64,000 bases of DNA, from contig CAKTFJ010000003.1 of NCBI GenBank assembly GCA_934555825.1, forward strand, positions 186,001 through 250,000, in the 5' to 3' direction. Positions 44,486 through 54,270 of the stretch are shown here, piece after piece. Position 1 is the first letter of the stretch. Each line of letters starts with the position of its first letter. The notes below the pieces were generated by a model. The model was not told the origin of the DNA. It made no database searches and was given only the letters and a program-made list of their open reading frames with translations. Position numbers and translations under genes: made by a program. Source of the stretch: an uncultured Hyphomicrobium sp. (lineage in GTDB: Bacteria > Pseudomonadota > Alphaproteobacteria > Rhizobiales > Hyphomicrobiaceae).

Positions 44486-46189
44486 ATGAGGGCGCGCCCC
44501 GTGGCGGTGGTCTGGCGGCTAGGCTTGATCGTCTTTGGCTTTGCGGCGGCAACGCTCGTGGCCGCGTTGAGCTATGCGCCGACGGCCCGTGCCCAGGAGC
44601 CGAATGCCCCGGCGCGTACGACCGCCACTGCCGCACCGGCGAGAAGCGTCACCGCCCCTAGCGCCCGTGATCAGGTCTCAGACATCGCCAACGCCTACGA
44701 AGCAGCCCCGTCCCCGAGAATACGCGGCTCGATAGGCGGTGGGTACGATGACGACGGCGAAGAAGGCGGCGATCCGCTCGACAGCGACCCGCTCGCGGAC
44801 GAGATCGACCCCTCCGAGTCGCTGACGGGGGAGACCGGCGAGCGCGAAGCGATGCAGCCCGTCGACGGTCTCACGCCCGCAGACGGACGCTTGGATCTTG
44901 GAGAGCCCGAACCCTGGAACGACGGCTCCGATCTCGGACGTGACACGCGCCCGTCCGAGGATCTCGATGTCTTCAATAATCCGCCTGCTGGCCACGACCC
45001 GCTGCTGTTCCAGATCGAAGACATCGATCCGGTCGAAACCGACCGTCGTCCCGCCCGCTTCGCGCGGATCGAGCCTTATGATCCCGTCGGTATCAGTATC
45101 GGCAGCTTCGTGCTCTTCCCCGAAGCGGAGTTGGGCGGCCTCTACACCAGCAACGTGCTGAGCACGCCTCGTGCCCGTTCGGACATTGCAGGCGAGATCA
45201 GGACAGAGGCACGCCTCGTCTCGAATTGGAATGTCCACGCGGTCGAGTTGCGCGGCACCACATTCTCGACCTACCACGACGACTATCCATCGGAGGACGA
45301 TCGCGCGTGGAGCGTGGAAGCGCGCGGCCGCCTCGACATCAGCCGCCGCACCAACCTGCAGGGCCTTGTCGGCCGCAGCGTCAGCCAGGAGGATCGTACC
45401 GCCGTCGACGCCAACGTGACCGGCGAGCGCGCGCAGGTCCACAGCGACGAAGCCCGCCTCGCGTTCAATCACCGCTTTAATCGGCTCGCCGTCGAGCTGA
45501 GGGGGTCCGTCTCCGACACGACATATTCGATGCCTCACGACGGTGAAAGCATCGCCGATCGCGATACATTGGAAACGCGCCAGGCCGTGCGCGCGAGCTG
45601 GGAGCTGAAGCCCACGCTTGCCGTGTTCGCGGAAGGCGAGCTCAACCAGCGCGATAAGAAGGAAGCGCCCGCGGATGGCATCCGCCGCGACTCGGACGGC
45701 GTTCGCACGCGCGTGGGCCTCGACTTCGGATCGACGGGTGCCATCCTGCGCGGACAGGCGAGCATCGGTTACGGCCACCAGTCGCCCCGCGATGGCCGTC
45801 TCGCATCCGTCGATGCGTTCCTGTTCGACGCGAACCTCGCTTGGCGGCCGAGCGAGATCACGTCTTTGATGCTGACCGCATCGAGCGACATCTACGATAC
45901 GACCACAGAGGAGTCGGGCGGCGTCGTCTCTCATCGGATAGGTATCGAAGGCCGTCACGCCTTCCGCCGCCATCTGATCGGCTCGGCAGGGCTCTCCTAT
46001 ACGCACTACGATTTCCACAGCACGCCGATCAGCGAAAGCGCCGTGACGGCTTTTGTCGGTGCGGAATACTACGCGAGCCCGGAACTGGTGCTGTTCGCGC
46101 GCTACCAGCACCTCAGCTTTGCCTCAAATGACGTGAACGGTGACTACGAGACGGACGAGGTTCGCGTCGGCGTCCGCGTACGCCGATAG
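44486..46189 (+). CDS. Outer-membrane beta-barrel protein with acidic N-terminal region
   Basis: A 567-residue predicted outer-membrane protein of the OMP/BBP2-like kind. The signal peptide ends near TARAQEP. Residues about 65-190 are acidic and disordered (YDDDGEEGG, LDSDPLADEIDPSES). From about 200 onwards there are alternating amphipathic strands (VGISIGSFVLFPEAELGGLY, LVSNWNVHAVELRGTTF) to the end (VRVGVRVRR). The ATG at 44486 is preferred to a TTG at 44477. It may act as a porin-like or surface-polysaccharide outer-membrane partner. The perfect CtrA box upstream suggests cell-cycle control. Confidence 0.75.
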   Translation: MRARPVAVVWRLGLIVFGFAAATLVAALSYAPTARAQEPNAPARTTATAAPARSVTAPSARDQVSDIANAYEAAPSPRIRGSIGGGYDDDGEEGGDPLDSDPLADEIDPSESLTGETGEREAMQPVDGLTPADGRLDLGEPEPWNDGSDLGRDTRPSEDLDVFNNPPAGHDPLLFQIEDIDPVETDRRPARFARIEPYDPVGISIGSFVLFPEAELGGLYTSNVLSTPRARSDIAGEIRTEARLVSNWNVHAVELRGTTFSTYHDDYPSEDDRAWSVEARGRLDISRRTNLQGLVGRSVSQEDRTAVDANVTGERAQVHSDEARLAFNHRFNRLAVELRGSVSDTTYSMPHDGESIADRDTLETRQAVRASWELKPTLAVFAEGELNQRDKKEAPADGIRRDSDGVRTRVGLDFGSTGAILRGQASIGYGHQSPRDGRLASVDAFLFDANLAWRPSEITSLMLTASSDIYDTTTEESGGVVSHRIGIEGRHAFRRHLIGSAGLSYTHYDFHSTPISESAVTAFVGAEYYASPELVLFARYQHLSFASNDVNGDYETDEVRVGVRVRR

Positions 46190-46294
46190 CGCAACAACGG
46201 GCCTTATGCTCGCCCAGAGCGTTGCGCGCCGATAACCTGCGTCTACTCTGGTTTGCAATTGATTCGCTTCATTTCTGAGCGCAGGGAGCCTGCC

Positions 46295-46579
46295 ATGTCA
46301 GACCGCACCCAATTCGCCGTCGGCCACAACCACAAGGTGGCAATGCCGAAGGTTATGAAGAAATCCCTTCAGGTCGTGATTGCCGCCCTGCTGACGGCGG
46401 GCGTGGTGTTGTTCGTGATGATGGTCAACGGCTTCCTCGTCGGCCGCGGTGGCACGATGGGCGGCCTCGACGTCTGGCTCTCGTTCATTGGGCGCAGCGA
46501 CATCATCGGCACGATCATCCTGACGGCGCTGGTCACGATCGCCTTCATGTACTGGCAGCGCGATCGCGAGCGCCGCTGA
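46295..46579 (+). CDS. Small two-helix membrane protein
   Basis: A 94-residue protein with a basic cytosolic N-terminus, a helix at about 26-50 and another at about 64-88, ending in QRDRERR. Not recognised. GCAGGGAG about eight bases upstream supports the ATG at 46295. It lies 105 bp after the barrel gene and is followed by a strong terminator. Confidence 0.6.
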   Translation: MSDRTQFAVGHNHKVAMPKVMKKSLQVVIAALLTAGVVLFVMMVNGFLVGRGGTMGGLDVWLSFIGRSDIIGTIILTALVTIAFMYWQRDRERR

Positions 46580-46629
46580 GCGTTCTCACCGGCGTAGATT
46601 TGAATTCAGACCCTTAGACCTCTCTCAGC

Positions 46630-46659
46630 GCGTGCGAACATCCGTTCGCACGCTTTTTT
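46630..46659 (+). terminator. Intrinsic terminator
   Basis: Ten-base-pair perfect stem GCGTGCGAAC (46630-46639) and GTTCGCACGC (46644-46653), loop ATCC, followed by six T residues. It ends the transcript of the small membrane protein and perhaps of the barrel gene. Confidence 0.85.
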
Positions 46660-46945
46660 GCACGCGCCGTTTAGGGCCGCGAAAGCGCTGTCGTCCAACT
46701 GGTAAAGCTCTCCACCAGAACCGCCTGAGCCTTCTCTCCCGTCATGACCGCGAAGCGCCCATCCACGGCACGGAGCCGCCTGCTGCCGGCAAGAAGCGGA
46801 CATGCGTACATCGCTCAGTTCGAAAGCAGGTAGTCGCGAAGCCGGAGGAAGCCGTTAGAGGCAAGGCGCGCGAGCACGCGAACAGCACCACACGCAACGA
46901 ACGCTCTTCGAGCGGCGCGCGCCGCGTGTTGTGAAATTCTCAAAG
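46660..46945. other. Intergenic region between convergent units, no gene seen
   Basis: Together with the two flanking terminators this makes a 421-bp gap between the small membrane protein and bamA. Short open frames here have no ribosome site or domain. Nothing else was recognised. Confidence 0.55.
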
Positions 46946-46979
46946 AAAAACGCCCGGTAGCCGTGAAGCCACCGGGCGT
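46946..46979 (-). terminator. Intrinsic terminator of bamA
   Basis: On the minus strand ACGCCCGGT and ACCGGGCGT form a nine-pair stem around a 12-base loop, followed by a T-rich tract, about 21 bases after the bamA stop. Confidence 0.85.
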
Positions 46980-47000
46980 TCTTTTGTTCTGAACAGCGCT

Positions 47001-49382
47001 TTAGAAGTTCGTCGATGCACCGAAGCGGAAGAACTGCTCTTCGTCGTAGCTCTCTTTCGAAAGAGCCTTCGCGAAGTCCATACGGATCGGGCCGACCGGC
47101 GAGTTCCACATGATGCTCGCGCCGATCGATGAGCGGATCGTGGCGTCGTCGGCAAGATCGATCAGTCCAGCCTGATCGAGCCGTTTCGCGCGCTCGTTGG
47201 CATTGAACAGCGAACCCGCGTCGGCGAACACAGCGGCCGAGAGGCCCAGATCGTCAGGCACGAACGGCAGCGGGAAGCGAACCTCAGCCGTACCGGCCCA
47301 GTACGTCCGGCCGCCAAGAGCATCCTCGCGAGGCGTCGACATATCGCGAGGACCGAAGCCGGCGCGGTCGAAGCCGCGGATCGTTTCGCCACCGCGATAG
47401 TAGAGGTCCGTGAGGCGGATATCGTCGCCACCCCAGCCTTCGATATGACCACCGATCAAGCGGCCGACGAAGGTGATCTTCTCGGTGATCGGATAGTACG
47501 CGCGACCTTCCGCGTTGACGCGCACGTACTGCACGTCGCCGCCCAAGCCTGCCATGTCGGTCGCGACCTGCAGGTAATAGCCGCTGGTCGGCGTGCGCGG
47601 ATGGTTGCGCTTGTCGTAGGTGAGCGAGGTACCGATCGAGGAGGTAAGAGAGCCTTCGCCCAGATCCGCAACTTCGTCGCGAACGACAAGCGAAACCTGA
47701 TCGCCCCAACGTTCGTCCACATCCATCGAGCTGTAGTCGATGGTGTAGCCGGTCTGCATCCACAGGTTCTCGGAAAGCGGGAAGCCGAGACGTGCCGTAC
47801 CGCCCGTACGCTTCGACTCGTAGCCCGTCTCGCGAGCGTAATCGAGTTCCTTGTGGAAGAGGTCGAAGCCGGCTGAGAGGTTACGATCCAGGAAGCGGGG
47901 CTCCGTGAACGACAGGTCAACCTGCATGCGCTCCATCGAGCCGGCAAGCCTCAGGCGCAGGAACTGGCCGTTGCCGAGCAGGTTGCGCTCGCTGATGCTC
48001 ACGTCGCCGATGACGCCTTCAGAGGTCGAGTAGCCGGCGCCGAACGACAGCTCGCCCGTCGATTGCTCTTCAAGATCCACGTCGAGGATCACACGGTCCG
48101 GCGACGAGCCGGGACGGCGCTTGATATCGACTTTCTTGAAGAAGCCGAGAGCTTCGAGACGCTTTTTGGCGCGGTCGACCAGCAGCGGATTGAAGGCATC
48201 GCCTTCAGCCAGGCGGAACTCGCGGCGGATCACGTGATCCTTCGTACGAAGGTTACCGTTTACGTTGATACGCTCAATGTAAACGCGCGGACCTTCGTCG
48301 ATCAAATAGCTAAGAGCAATCGTGCGCGAAGCCGGATCGGGCGTAGCGCGCGGACGTACGCGAGCGAAAGCGTAACCCTGCTCGGCGATGAGCAGCGTCA
48401 GTCGCTCGGTGCTCTTCTCGATGTCCTGGCCATTATAGATGTCGCCCTGGCGCGTGAGCACCTCACCGGACAGATAATGAGGATTGACCTCAGGCAGCGA
48501 GCTTTCGATCGTGACGTCGCCGAATGCGTAGCGCTCGCCTTCGTCGATTGCGAAGTTAAGGTAGAAGCCCGAGGCGCTGCGATCGAGTTCCGCGTTGGCT
48601 GCAACCACCCGCACGTCAGCGTAGCCGTTCTTGAGGTAGAATTGGCGCAGCAGCTCACGGTCGAGGTTCATACGGTCCGGATCATAGGTGCTCGTTCCCT
48701 TGAGGAAGTCGAACCACCCGGCCTGGGTCGTAGAAATGATGTCGCGGAGCTGAGCGTCGGAGAACGCGTAGTTGCCGACGAAATTGATGCCCTGAACCTT
48801 CGTCGCGCCACCCTCGTTGATTTCGAACACGAGGTTCACGCGGCTCTGTTCGAGCTCGATGATCTTGGGCTCCACCCAGGCGGTGTAACGGCCTTGGCGG
48901 CGGTAGACGTCGAGAATGCGCTGCACGTCGGCTTGCACCCTGGCGCGGGTATAGACGGAGCGCGGCTTCAGATGCACTTCCGACCGCAGCGTGTCGGTAT
49001 CGACCTCGCTGTTGCCCTCGAAGGCGACCTGATTGATGACGGGATTCTCGACCACGTAGACCACGATGGCGTCGCCCTGGCGATCGATGGAAATGTCGGC
49101 GAACAGGCCCGTGGCAAAAAGGGCCTGGATCGAGCGGTCGGCCTTACCGGCGTCATACGCCTCGCCGACAGTGAATTGAAGATAGGAGCGAACCGTCTCC
49201 GGTTCGACGCGGCGATTTCCTTCAACGCGGATATCGCGAATGGTTTGCGCATGGGCCGGAGCAGAAAACGCCACGACATCAATGGTCAGCGCCGCCGGGA
49301 CCGCAAGCGCGAGCCACAGCATAAAGCGCACGCCATGACGAGGCATGCTCCTCAGTTGAACCCAGATCCGTGAGTGCTTCAT
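47001..49382 (-). CDS. bamA: Outer-membrane protein assembly factor BamA
   Basis: Core of the BAM machine that folds outer-membrane proteins, 793 residues. A signal peptide (core FMLWLALAVPAAL, ending SAPAHAQT) is followed by five POTRA domains (first one IRDIRVEGNRRVEPETV) and a 16-strand Omp85 barrel, with the VRF/Y motif region seen as TAEVRFPLPF and the ending RFGASTNF. The ATG at 49382 is used because upstream codons to 49556 give no signal peptide. It follows rseP in the conserved order, but the lpxD-fabZ-lpxA genes that usually come next are separated by three opposite-strand genes. Confidence 0.95.
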   Translation of the reverse strand: MKHSRIWVQLRSMPRHGVRFMLWLALAVPAALTIDVVAFSAPAHAQTIRDIRVEGNRRVEPETVRSYLQFTVGEAYDAGKADRSIQALFATGLFADISIDRQGDAIVVYVVENPVINQVAFEGNSEVDTDTLRSEVHLKPRSVYTRARVQADVQRILDVYRRQGRYTAWVEPKIIELEQSRVNLVFEINEGGATKVQGINFVGNYAFSDAQLRDIISTTQAGWFDFLKGTSTYDPDRMNLDRELLRQFYLKNGYADVRVVAANAELDRSASGFYLNFAIDEGERYAFGDVTIESSLPEVNPHYLSGEVLTRQGDIYNGQDIEKSTERLTLLIAEQGYAFARVRPRATPDPASRTIALSYLIDEGPRVYIERINVNGNLRTKDHVIRREFRLAEGDAFNPLLVDRAKKRLEALGFFKKVDIKRRPGSSPDRVILDVDLEEQSTGELSFGAGYSTSEGVIGDVSISERNLLGNGQFLRLRLAGSMERMQVDLSFTEPRFLDRNLSAGFDLFHKELDYARETGYESKRTGGTARLGFPLSENLWMQTGYTIDYSSMDVDERWGDQVSLVVRDEVADLGEGSLTSSIGTSLTYDKRNHPRTPTSGYYLQVATDMAGLGGDVQYVRVNAEGRAYYPITEKITFVGRLIGGHIEGWGGDDIRLTDLYYRGGETIRGFDRAGFGPRDMSTPREDALGGRTYWAGTAEVRFPLPFVPDDLGLSAAVFADAGSLFNANERAKRLDQAGLIDLADDATIRSSIGASIMWNSPVGPIRMDFAKALSKESYDEEQFFRFGASTNF

Positions 49383-49633
49383 GTGCGGATCTGCCTCGCC
49401 TTCATGCCGATCCCCCTCGACTTGTGGGACCTGTCGGCGACGGTCCCAAGCCCCGTTTCTTAAGCTGCTGGATGATCGCAAGGACCCCAACATGAGCGGT
49501 CTGAGAAACGCTGCACTCCCCTCCGAGACCCCCAAAGTCTCGAATCGTGCTCCCAAAACCCCTCACTTCAGGCATTCTTAACAACTGGGTAAGGCACTGG
49601 GAAGTGGCAAGTTTACGTCACCCCAGGCAGATT

Positions 49634-51049
49634 CTAGCCGCCGCCAAAAAGCCACCTTTTACCCAGTCGCATCAGGTCGTTGAGGTTGACGAAGATGATC
49701 AAAGTCATCACCAGCGCGATTCCGATTTTGAACCCGATTTCCTGCACACGCTGGCTCAGCGGACGGCGGCGGATGGCCTCGATCGTGTAAAAGACCAGAT
49801 GACCGCCGTCGAGCACGGGAATGGGTAGCAAATTCAAGAGGCCGATGTTGGCGGAGATCAGCGCCGTCAGCCGCAGCAGTGGCTCCCAGCCGTGCTCCAC
49901 CACGCGCGCCGTCACCTCGGCCAGTAAAATTGGCCCACCGACTTGGTCCGCTGACTGGCGCCCCCAGAGGATGTCCCCGATTCCCGTGATCGTCTGCACG
50001 ATGTTGGAGTAGGTCTCCCGGACACCCAGGCGGGCGGCTTCCACAAAAGAAACAGCCACCGGCTCCGGCCGGTCCTGCGCGACCCCGATACGGCCAACCT
50101 GCTTGGTGCTCCCGTCCGGCAGGGCGATTTCCGCCGCCGTCGGGGTCATTTCGAGGGTCCGGGTCTCGCTGCCGCGCCTGAGTGCCACTGAAAGCGGGCG
50201 CCCGGCCGCCGGCTGCACCAGCTCCACCACGTCCCGGAACGAGGAAATCGCCGTGCCGTCGATGCTGGTGATGACGTCGCCCACCTCAATACCCGCCTTG
50301 TCGGCAGCCGAATCCGGCACCACCGCCCCGACCCGCGCTGGCACGTGGCGGCGGACGCCGATGTCGCCAAGCCGCACGGTCACCCCGAGATCGTCCTTCT
50401 CGTCGCGCATGGCCGGGGTCACGGGGAAGGTTAGGCTCTCGCCGTTACGGTCGACCGCGATTTGCAGCGTCCGACCGCTCGATGTGAGCACCAGCCGCGC
50501 AACGTCGTCGAACGTTTCGATCCGCCACCCGTCGATGCGCGTGATCACGTCTCCGGCCCGGAGCCCAGCCTGTTCTGCCGGCATTCCGGCCACGACTTCG
50601 TCCACTTGGGCGGTCACGCGCGAAACGCCGGTCGAAACGTTGAGCGCGGTGTAAATCACTGCTGCCAGTAGGAAATTCGCGATCGGGCCGGCGGCGACCA
50701 CCAGAAAGCGCTGCCATACCGGCTTGTCGTGGAACGTGCCGGCACGGGCCGCAGGCGGGACCTCACCGCTGGCCGTCCCGGGAGAACTTGCAACGTTCGT
50801 GTCGTCCAGGAATTTGACGTACCCCCCGAGCGGGATCGCCGCGAACCGCCAGCGCGTCCCTTTCCGGTCGACGAAGCCCGCAAGCTCCTTGCCGAAGCCG
50901 ATCGAGAATGTGGTGACGGTGACCCCACACCAGCGCGCCACGAGAAAATGGCCAAGCTCGTGGAAGAAAACGACCGCACTCAAGACGAACAGGAAGCCGA
51001 GGCCTTGGATGGTCCACGTCGAAACCTGACTGAGAAGCCCTTCGATCAT
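49634..51049 (-). CDS. rseP: RseP-family site-2 zinc metalloprotease
   Basis: Intramembrane protease that releases extracytoplasmic sigma factors, 471 residues. The zinc site HELGH lies in the first helix at about residue 30, two PDZ domains span about 130-320, and the second zinc ligand is in NLLPIPVLDGGHL. The length is close to other alphaproteobacterial RseP/MmpA proteins. It stands between dxr and bamA, the usual place. Confidence 0.95.
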   Translation of the reverse strand: MIEGLLSQVSTWTIQGLGFLFVLSAVVFFHELGHFLVARWCGVTVTTFSIGFGKELAGFVDRKGTRWRFAAIPLGGYVKFLDDTNVASSPGTASGEVPPAARAGTFHDKPVWQRFLVVAAGPIANFLLAAVIYTALNVSTGVSRVTAQVDEVVAGMPAEQAGLRAGDVITRIDGWRIETFDDVARLVLTSSGRTLQIAVDRNGESLTFPVTPAMRDEKDDLGVTVRLGDIGVRRHVPARVGAVVPDSAADKAGIEVGDVITSIDGTAISSFRDVVELVQPAAGRPLSVALRRGSETRTLEMTPTAAEIALPDGSTKQVGRIGVAQDRPEPVAVSFVEAARLGVRETYSNIVQTITGIGDILWGRQSADQVGGPILLAEVTARVVEHGWEPLLRLTALISANIGLLNLLPIPVLDGGHLVFYTIEAIRRRPLSQRVQEIGFKIGIALVMTLIIFVNLNDLMRLGKRWLFGGG

Positions 51050-51138
51050 CCTTGGTCAAATCCTGTTCGCTGAGACGTTTCGTAGAAATCCTGCGCCTTC
51101 CTCGGCCGGGCGAAAGCCTGGCCGGACGCGACGCACCT

Positions 51139-52404
51139 TTAGCCCGGAAGCAGCGTCCGTGCCATGTTTCGAGCTTCGAGATCGACCGCGAGCACGTCAT
51201 CCAACGTCTCGACGCCGCCGAGCAGCCCCCGCGTTTCGGCGTTTTCGAGACATGACGCGACCGTGTGGGCAATATCAAGGAAGCCGATCCGCCGGTCGAT
51301 AAAGGCCGCAACCGCTATCTCGTTGGCCGCATTCAACACCGCTGGGGCCGCCCCACCACGCCGGAGCGCATCGGTCGCGATGCCAAGAGCTGGGAAGCGG
51401 TCGAGATCCGGGGCCTCGAACGAAAGCGTCTTGAGCGCGAGGAGATCGAGCCGTGAGACCGGCGTCGGAAGGCGCTCGGGCCAGGAAAGGGCCAGCGCGA
51501 TAGGCGTGCGCATGTCCGGCTGCGAGAGCTGCGCCATGACCGAGCCGTCTTCGAGCATCACGAGGCAATGGACCACGGACTGAGGATGCACGATGGCTTC
51601 GAGCTGGTGCGCCTCGACCGGAAACAGATGATAGGCCTCGATCAGTTCGAGGCCCTTGTTCATGAGCGTCGCCGAATCGATGGTGACCTTTGCCCCCATC
51701 GACCAGTTCGGATGCTTGAGCGCCTGCTCGGGCGTGACGCGCTCGAGCGCATGCTTGTCGAGCGTCCGGAACGGACCGCCCGAAGCAGTCAGCACGATCT
51801 TCTCGATCGAGGCGGCCGGAGTCTGGCCGATGGACTGGAACGCACCCGAGTGCTCGCTGTCCACGGGCAGCAGCTCCGCGCCGGATTGGCGCACATGTTC
51901 GAGGAAGATGTCGCCCGCTGAAACGAGGCATTCCTTGTTGGCGAGTGCGACCCGCCGACCCTGCCGCGCGGCGGCGAACGTCGGCTTGAGGCCCGCCGCG
52001 CCCACAATGGCAGCCATCACGCAATCGGCAGGTTCGAGGGCTGCGGCCTCAACAGCATCAGGCCCCGCGGCTACATGAATACCTGTGCCCGCAAGATAAG
52101 ATTTGAGATCGTCGTAATGGGCCGGATCACCGATCACGGCGAGCTGGGCGCGATGAGCGACGGCGAGTTCGGCAAGACGCGCCGCATTGCACTGCGCGGT
52201 GAGCGCCACGATCTCGAAGCGTTCGGGGTGCCGGCCGACCAGATCCAACGTGTTTGTCCCGATCGAGCCGGTCGCACCGAGCACCGACAGACGCTGCGGC
52301 GCCTGCGCGCTGGTAGCATGCCGAGCCTCCGCACGCGCTTCGGCAGTCTCGGTCTCGAATGCCGAAGCGCGCGATACGGGAGCCGCGTGCGCCATGCCTG
52401 ACAT
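51139..52404 (-). CDS. dxr: 1-deoxy-D-xylulose 5-phosphate reductoisomerase
   Basis: Second enzyme of the non-mevalonate isoprenoid pathway, using NADPH. NADPH motif VLGATGSIGTNTLDL at about residue 45; metal and substrate motif MGAKVTIDSATLMNKGLE. The 421-residue product has an unusually long N-terminal tail of about 40 residues rich in Ala and Glu before the Rossmann fold. Possible starts are ATG 52410, 52404 and 52395; GGGGA six bases upstream favours 52404. It feeds UppS, two genes upstream in the operon. Confidence 0.95.
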   Translation of the reverse strand: MSGMAHAAPVSRASAFETETAEARAEARHATSAQAPQRLSVLGATGSIGTNTLDLVGRHPERFEIVALTAQCNAARLAELAVAHRAQLAVIGDPAHYDDLKSYLAGTGIHVAAGPDAVEAAALEPADCVMAAIVGAAGLKPTFAAARQGRRVALANKECLVSAGDIFLEHVRQSGAELLPVDSEHSGAFQSIGQTPAASIEKIVLTASGGPFRTLDKHALERVTPEQALKHPNWSMGAKVTIDSATLMNKGLELIEAYHLFPVEAHQLEAIVHPQSVVHCLVMLEDGSVMAQLSQPDMRTPIALALSWPERLPTPVSRLDLLALKTLSFEAPDLDRFPALGIATDALRRGGAAPAVLNAANEIAVAAFIDRRIGFLDIAHTVASCLENAETRGLLGGVETLDDVLAVDLEARNMARTLLPG

Positions 52405-52536
52405 CTCCATTCCCCGACGCCGTACAAGCCGAGCCTAGGAATGGCGGCCGTCGCGACAGGTTCGAGGCGCTTTATGCGCCATATCGTGGGTCTGAGCCAG
52501 CTCGGGAGCATTTCAGCACCGAGCGGCTCGCGAAGT

Positions 52537-53421
52537 TTATCCTCGTGCCGAGAAGAGACCGGCGAAGAGCGCGTCGGCAGGGGCTTTCGGGTCGAGGAAC
52601 AAGAGCACGAGAGCGAGCAGCACCGCCACCGGCACCAGCCCGTCCACCCGGTCCATAAAGCCACCGTGCCCTGGCAAGAGGCCGCTCGCGTCCTTCAGGT
52701 GAAAGGCGCGTTTGAGTGAAGATTCTGCGAGATCGCCCGCCTGCGCTACGAGACCCATCGCAACACCGGCGACCGCGAGCGGCAGCACTGGCGCACCGAT
52801 AGCGTAGGCGAACGCGCCAGCGGTAAGTCCGGCCGCGCTGATCCCGCCGAGAAGGCCGCTCCACGTCTTTTTCGGAGAGATCGAGGGGGCAAGCCGAGGC
52901 CCGCCAATCGAGCGACCTGCGAAATAGGCCGCCGTGTCGGTCGCCGCTACGACAAGAAAAATGAAAAGAACGGCGTAGAATCCCATCGGCTCGTTCGAGC
53001 GCAGCCAAATCAGCGCCACGGCCGGGAGCCCGGCATAGAGCACGCCTGCCGCCGAGAGCATCGGACGCGCTCCGAATTCGAGGGCCAGAACGATGATGGT
53101 GCCGATCAAGAGGATCGCGACGCCGAGCGCTGCAAACCCGAAGGCGGCAAGGCCGATGGCGCCAACCGCTGCGGCGAACTGGATGGCAAGCGTCAGGTCG
53201 ATGCCGCGGCCCCTTACGACGTGCGCCCACTCCCAGCTCAGGATGAGCGCCACCACGAGCACGAGGGCTGCGAAAGGTAAGGCCCCCGCCCAGGCGAGCC
53301 CGAAGGAAACGGCCGCCAGCACAAGTGCGCTGACGATCCTGAGACCCAGTTCGGTTTTTGCGCCCGAGGATGCCGCGACGGCAGGCTCGGGTTCGGCCCG
53401 GCGGGTGTCGTCCTCGTTCAT
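52537..53421 (-). CDS. cdsA: Phosphatidate cytidylyltransferase
   Basis: Makes CDP-diacylglycerol for phospholipid synthesis; 294 residues with about eight membrane helices. The family signature lies near the C-terminus: SSLKRAFHLKD, then LLPGHGGFMDRVDG with the metal-binding aspartates. The ATG at 53421 follows GAGGA at about eight bases. It begins ten bases after the uppS stop, in the order uppS-cdsA-dxr. Confidence 0.95.
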   Translation of the reverse strand: MNEDDTRRAEPEPAVAASSGAKTELGLRIVSALVLAAVSFGLAWAGALPFAALVLVVALILSWEWAHVVRGRGIDLTLAIQFAAAVGAIGLAAFGFAALGVAILLIGTIIVLALEFGARPMLSAAGVLYAGLPAVALIWLRSNEPMGFYAVLFIFLVVAATDTAAYFAGRSIGGPRLAPSISPKKTWSGLLGGISAAGLTAGAFAYAIGAPVLPLAVAGVAMGLVAQAGDLAESSLKRAFHLKDASGLLPGHGGFMDRVDGLVPVAVLLALVLLFLDPKAPADALFAGLFSARG

Positions 53422-53431
53422 CGGCCGATCC

Positions 53432-54190
53432 TCAGGCCGTGGATTGGCGCGGTAGGCCACCGAAACGGCGTTCGCGCGCACTGTACTGGGAGATTGCCTC
53501 GACGAGCAGCTCGCGGCCGAAATCCGGCCAATACGCGTCGAGGAAGACGAGTTCTGTATAGGCCGACTGCCAGAGAAGGAAGTTCGAGAGCCGCCGCTCT
53601 CCGCTGGTGCGGATCAGCATGTCGGGGTCCGGAAGATCGCCAGTATCGAGCGCGAACCGGAAGTGATTCGCCGTGATTTCGGAAGGCGCGAGGCGTCCCG
53701 CCGCAACGTCCTCGGCAAGCCGCTGTGCCGCACGCGTGATTTCGTTACGCGACCCGTAGTTGAACGCGATCGTGAGCGTGAGGCGTGTGTTATCGCGCGT
53801 GAGGTCGCACGCTTCGTCCATCAACGCCAGCATCTCGTGGTCGACGTTGGTACGCTCGCCGATCACGAGGATTTTGACGTTGTTTTGATGCAGCTCTGCG
53901 AGGTCGCCGCGGATGAACCTCTTCATGAGCCCCATCAGGTGATCGATCTCGTCCTTGGGCCGCGACCAGTTCTCGGACGAGAAGCTGTAGAGCGTGAGGC
54001 AGGGGATCGAAAGCTCGATGGCGGCTTTGACCGTCCGGCGCACGGCCTCCACGCCTGCCTTGTGTCCGGCGGCACGAGGCAATCCGCGTTCTGCCGCCCA
54101 CCGGCCGTTGCCGTCCATGATGATGGCGACGTGGCGCGGGACGGGCGCCGCGCTGACTATCCCGTCTGAGGGTTTCGATCTGTCGGCCAC
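53432..54190 (-). CDS. uppS: Isoprenyl transferase (undecaprenyl diphosphate synthase)
   Basis: Synthesises the C55 carrier lipid for cell-wall precursors; 252 residues. The N-terminal [14 protein letters not shown] holds the catalytic Asp, [11 protein letters not shown] is the second conserved region, and [15 protein letters not shown] the C-terminal one. The C-terminus [10 protein letters not shown] is short. First of the uppS-cdsA-dxr-rseP-bamA run, 80 bp after frr. Confidence 0.95.
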   Translation of the reverse strand: MADRSKPSDGIVSAAPVPRHVAIIMDGNGRWAAERGLPRAAGHKAGVEAVRRTVKAAIELSIPCLTLYSFSSENWSRPKDEIDHLMGLMKRFIRGDLAELHQNNVKILVIGERTNVDHEMLALMDEACDLTRDNTRLTLTIAFNYGSRNEITRAAQRLAEDVAAGRLAPSEITANHFRFALDTGDLPDPDMLIRTSGERRLSNFLLWQSAYTELVFLDAYWPDFGRELLVEAISQYSARERRFGGLPRQSTA

Positions 54191-54270
54191 GGGATCTCGG
54201 CGAGTTGTTGCGGCTGGCGTGCACGGAATATCGGTACGGAAATCATTCTAAATCGCAAAGTCGATCTCGC

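Noticed and set aside
46632..46934. Possible 100-residue gene between the small membrane protein and bamA
   Set aside because: It starts inside a strong terminator stem and has no ribosome site or domain.
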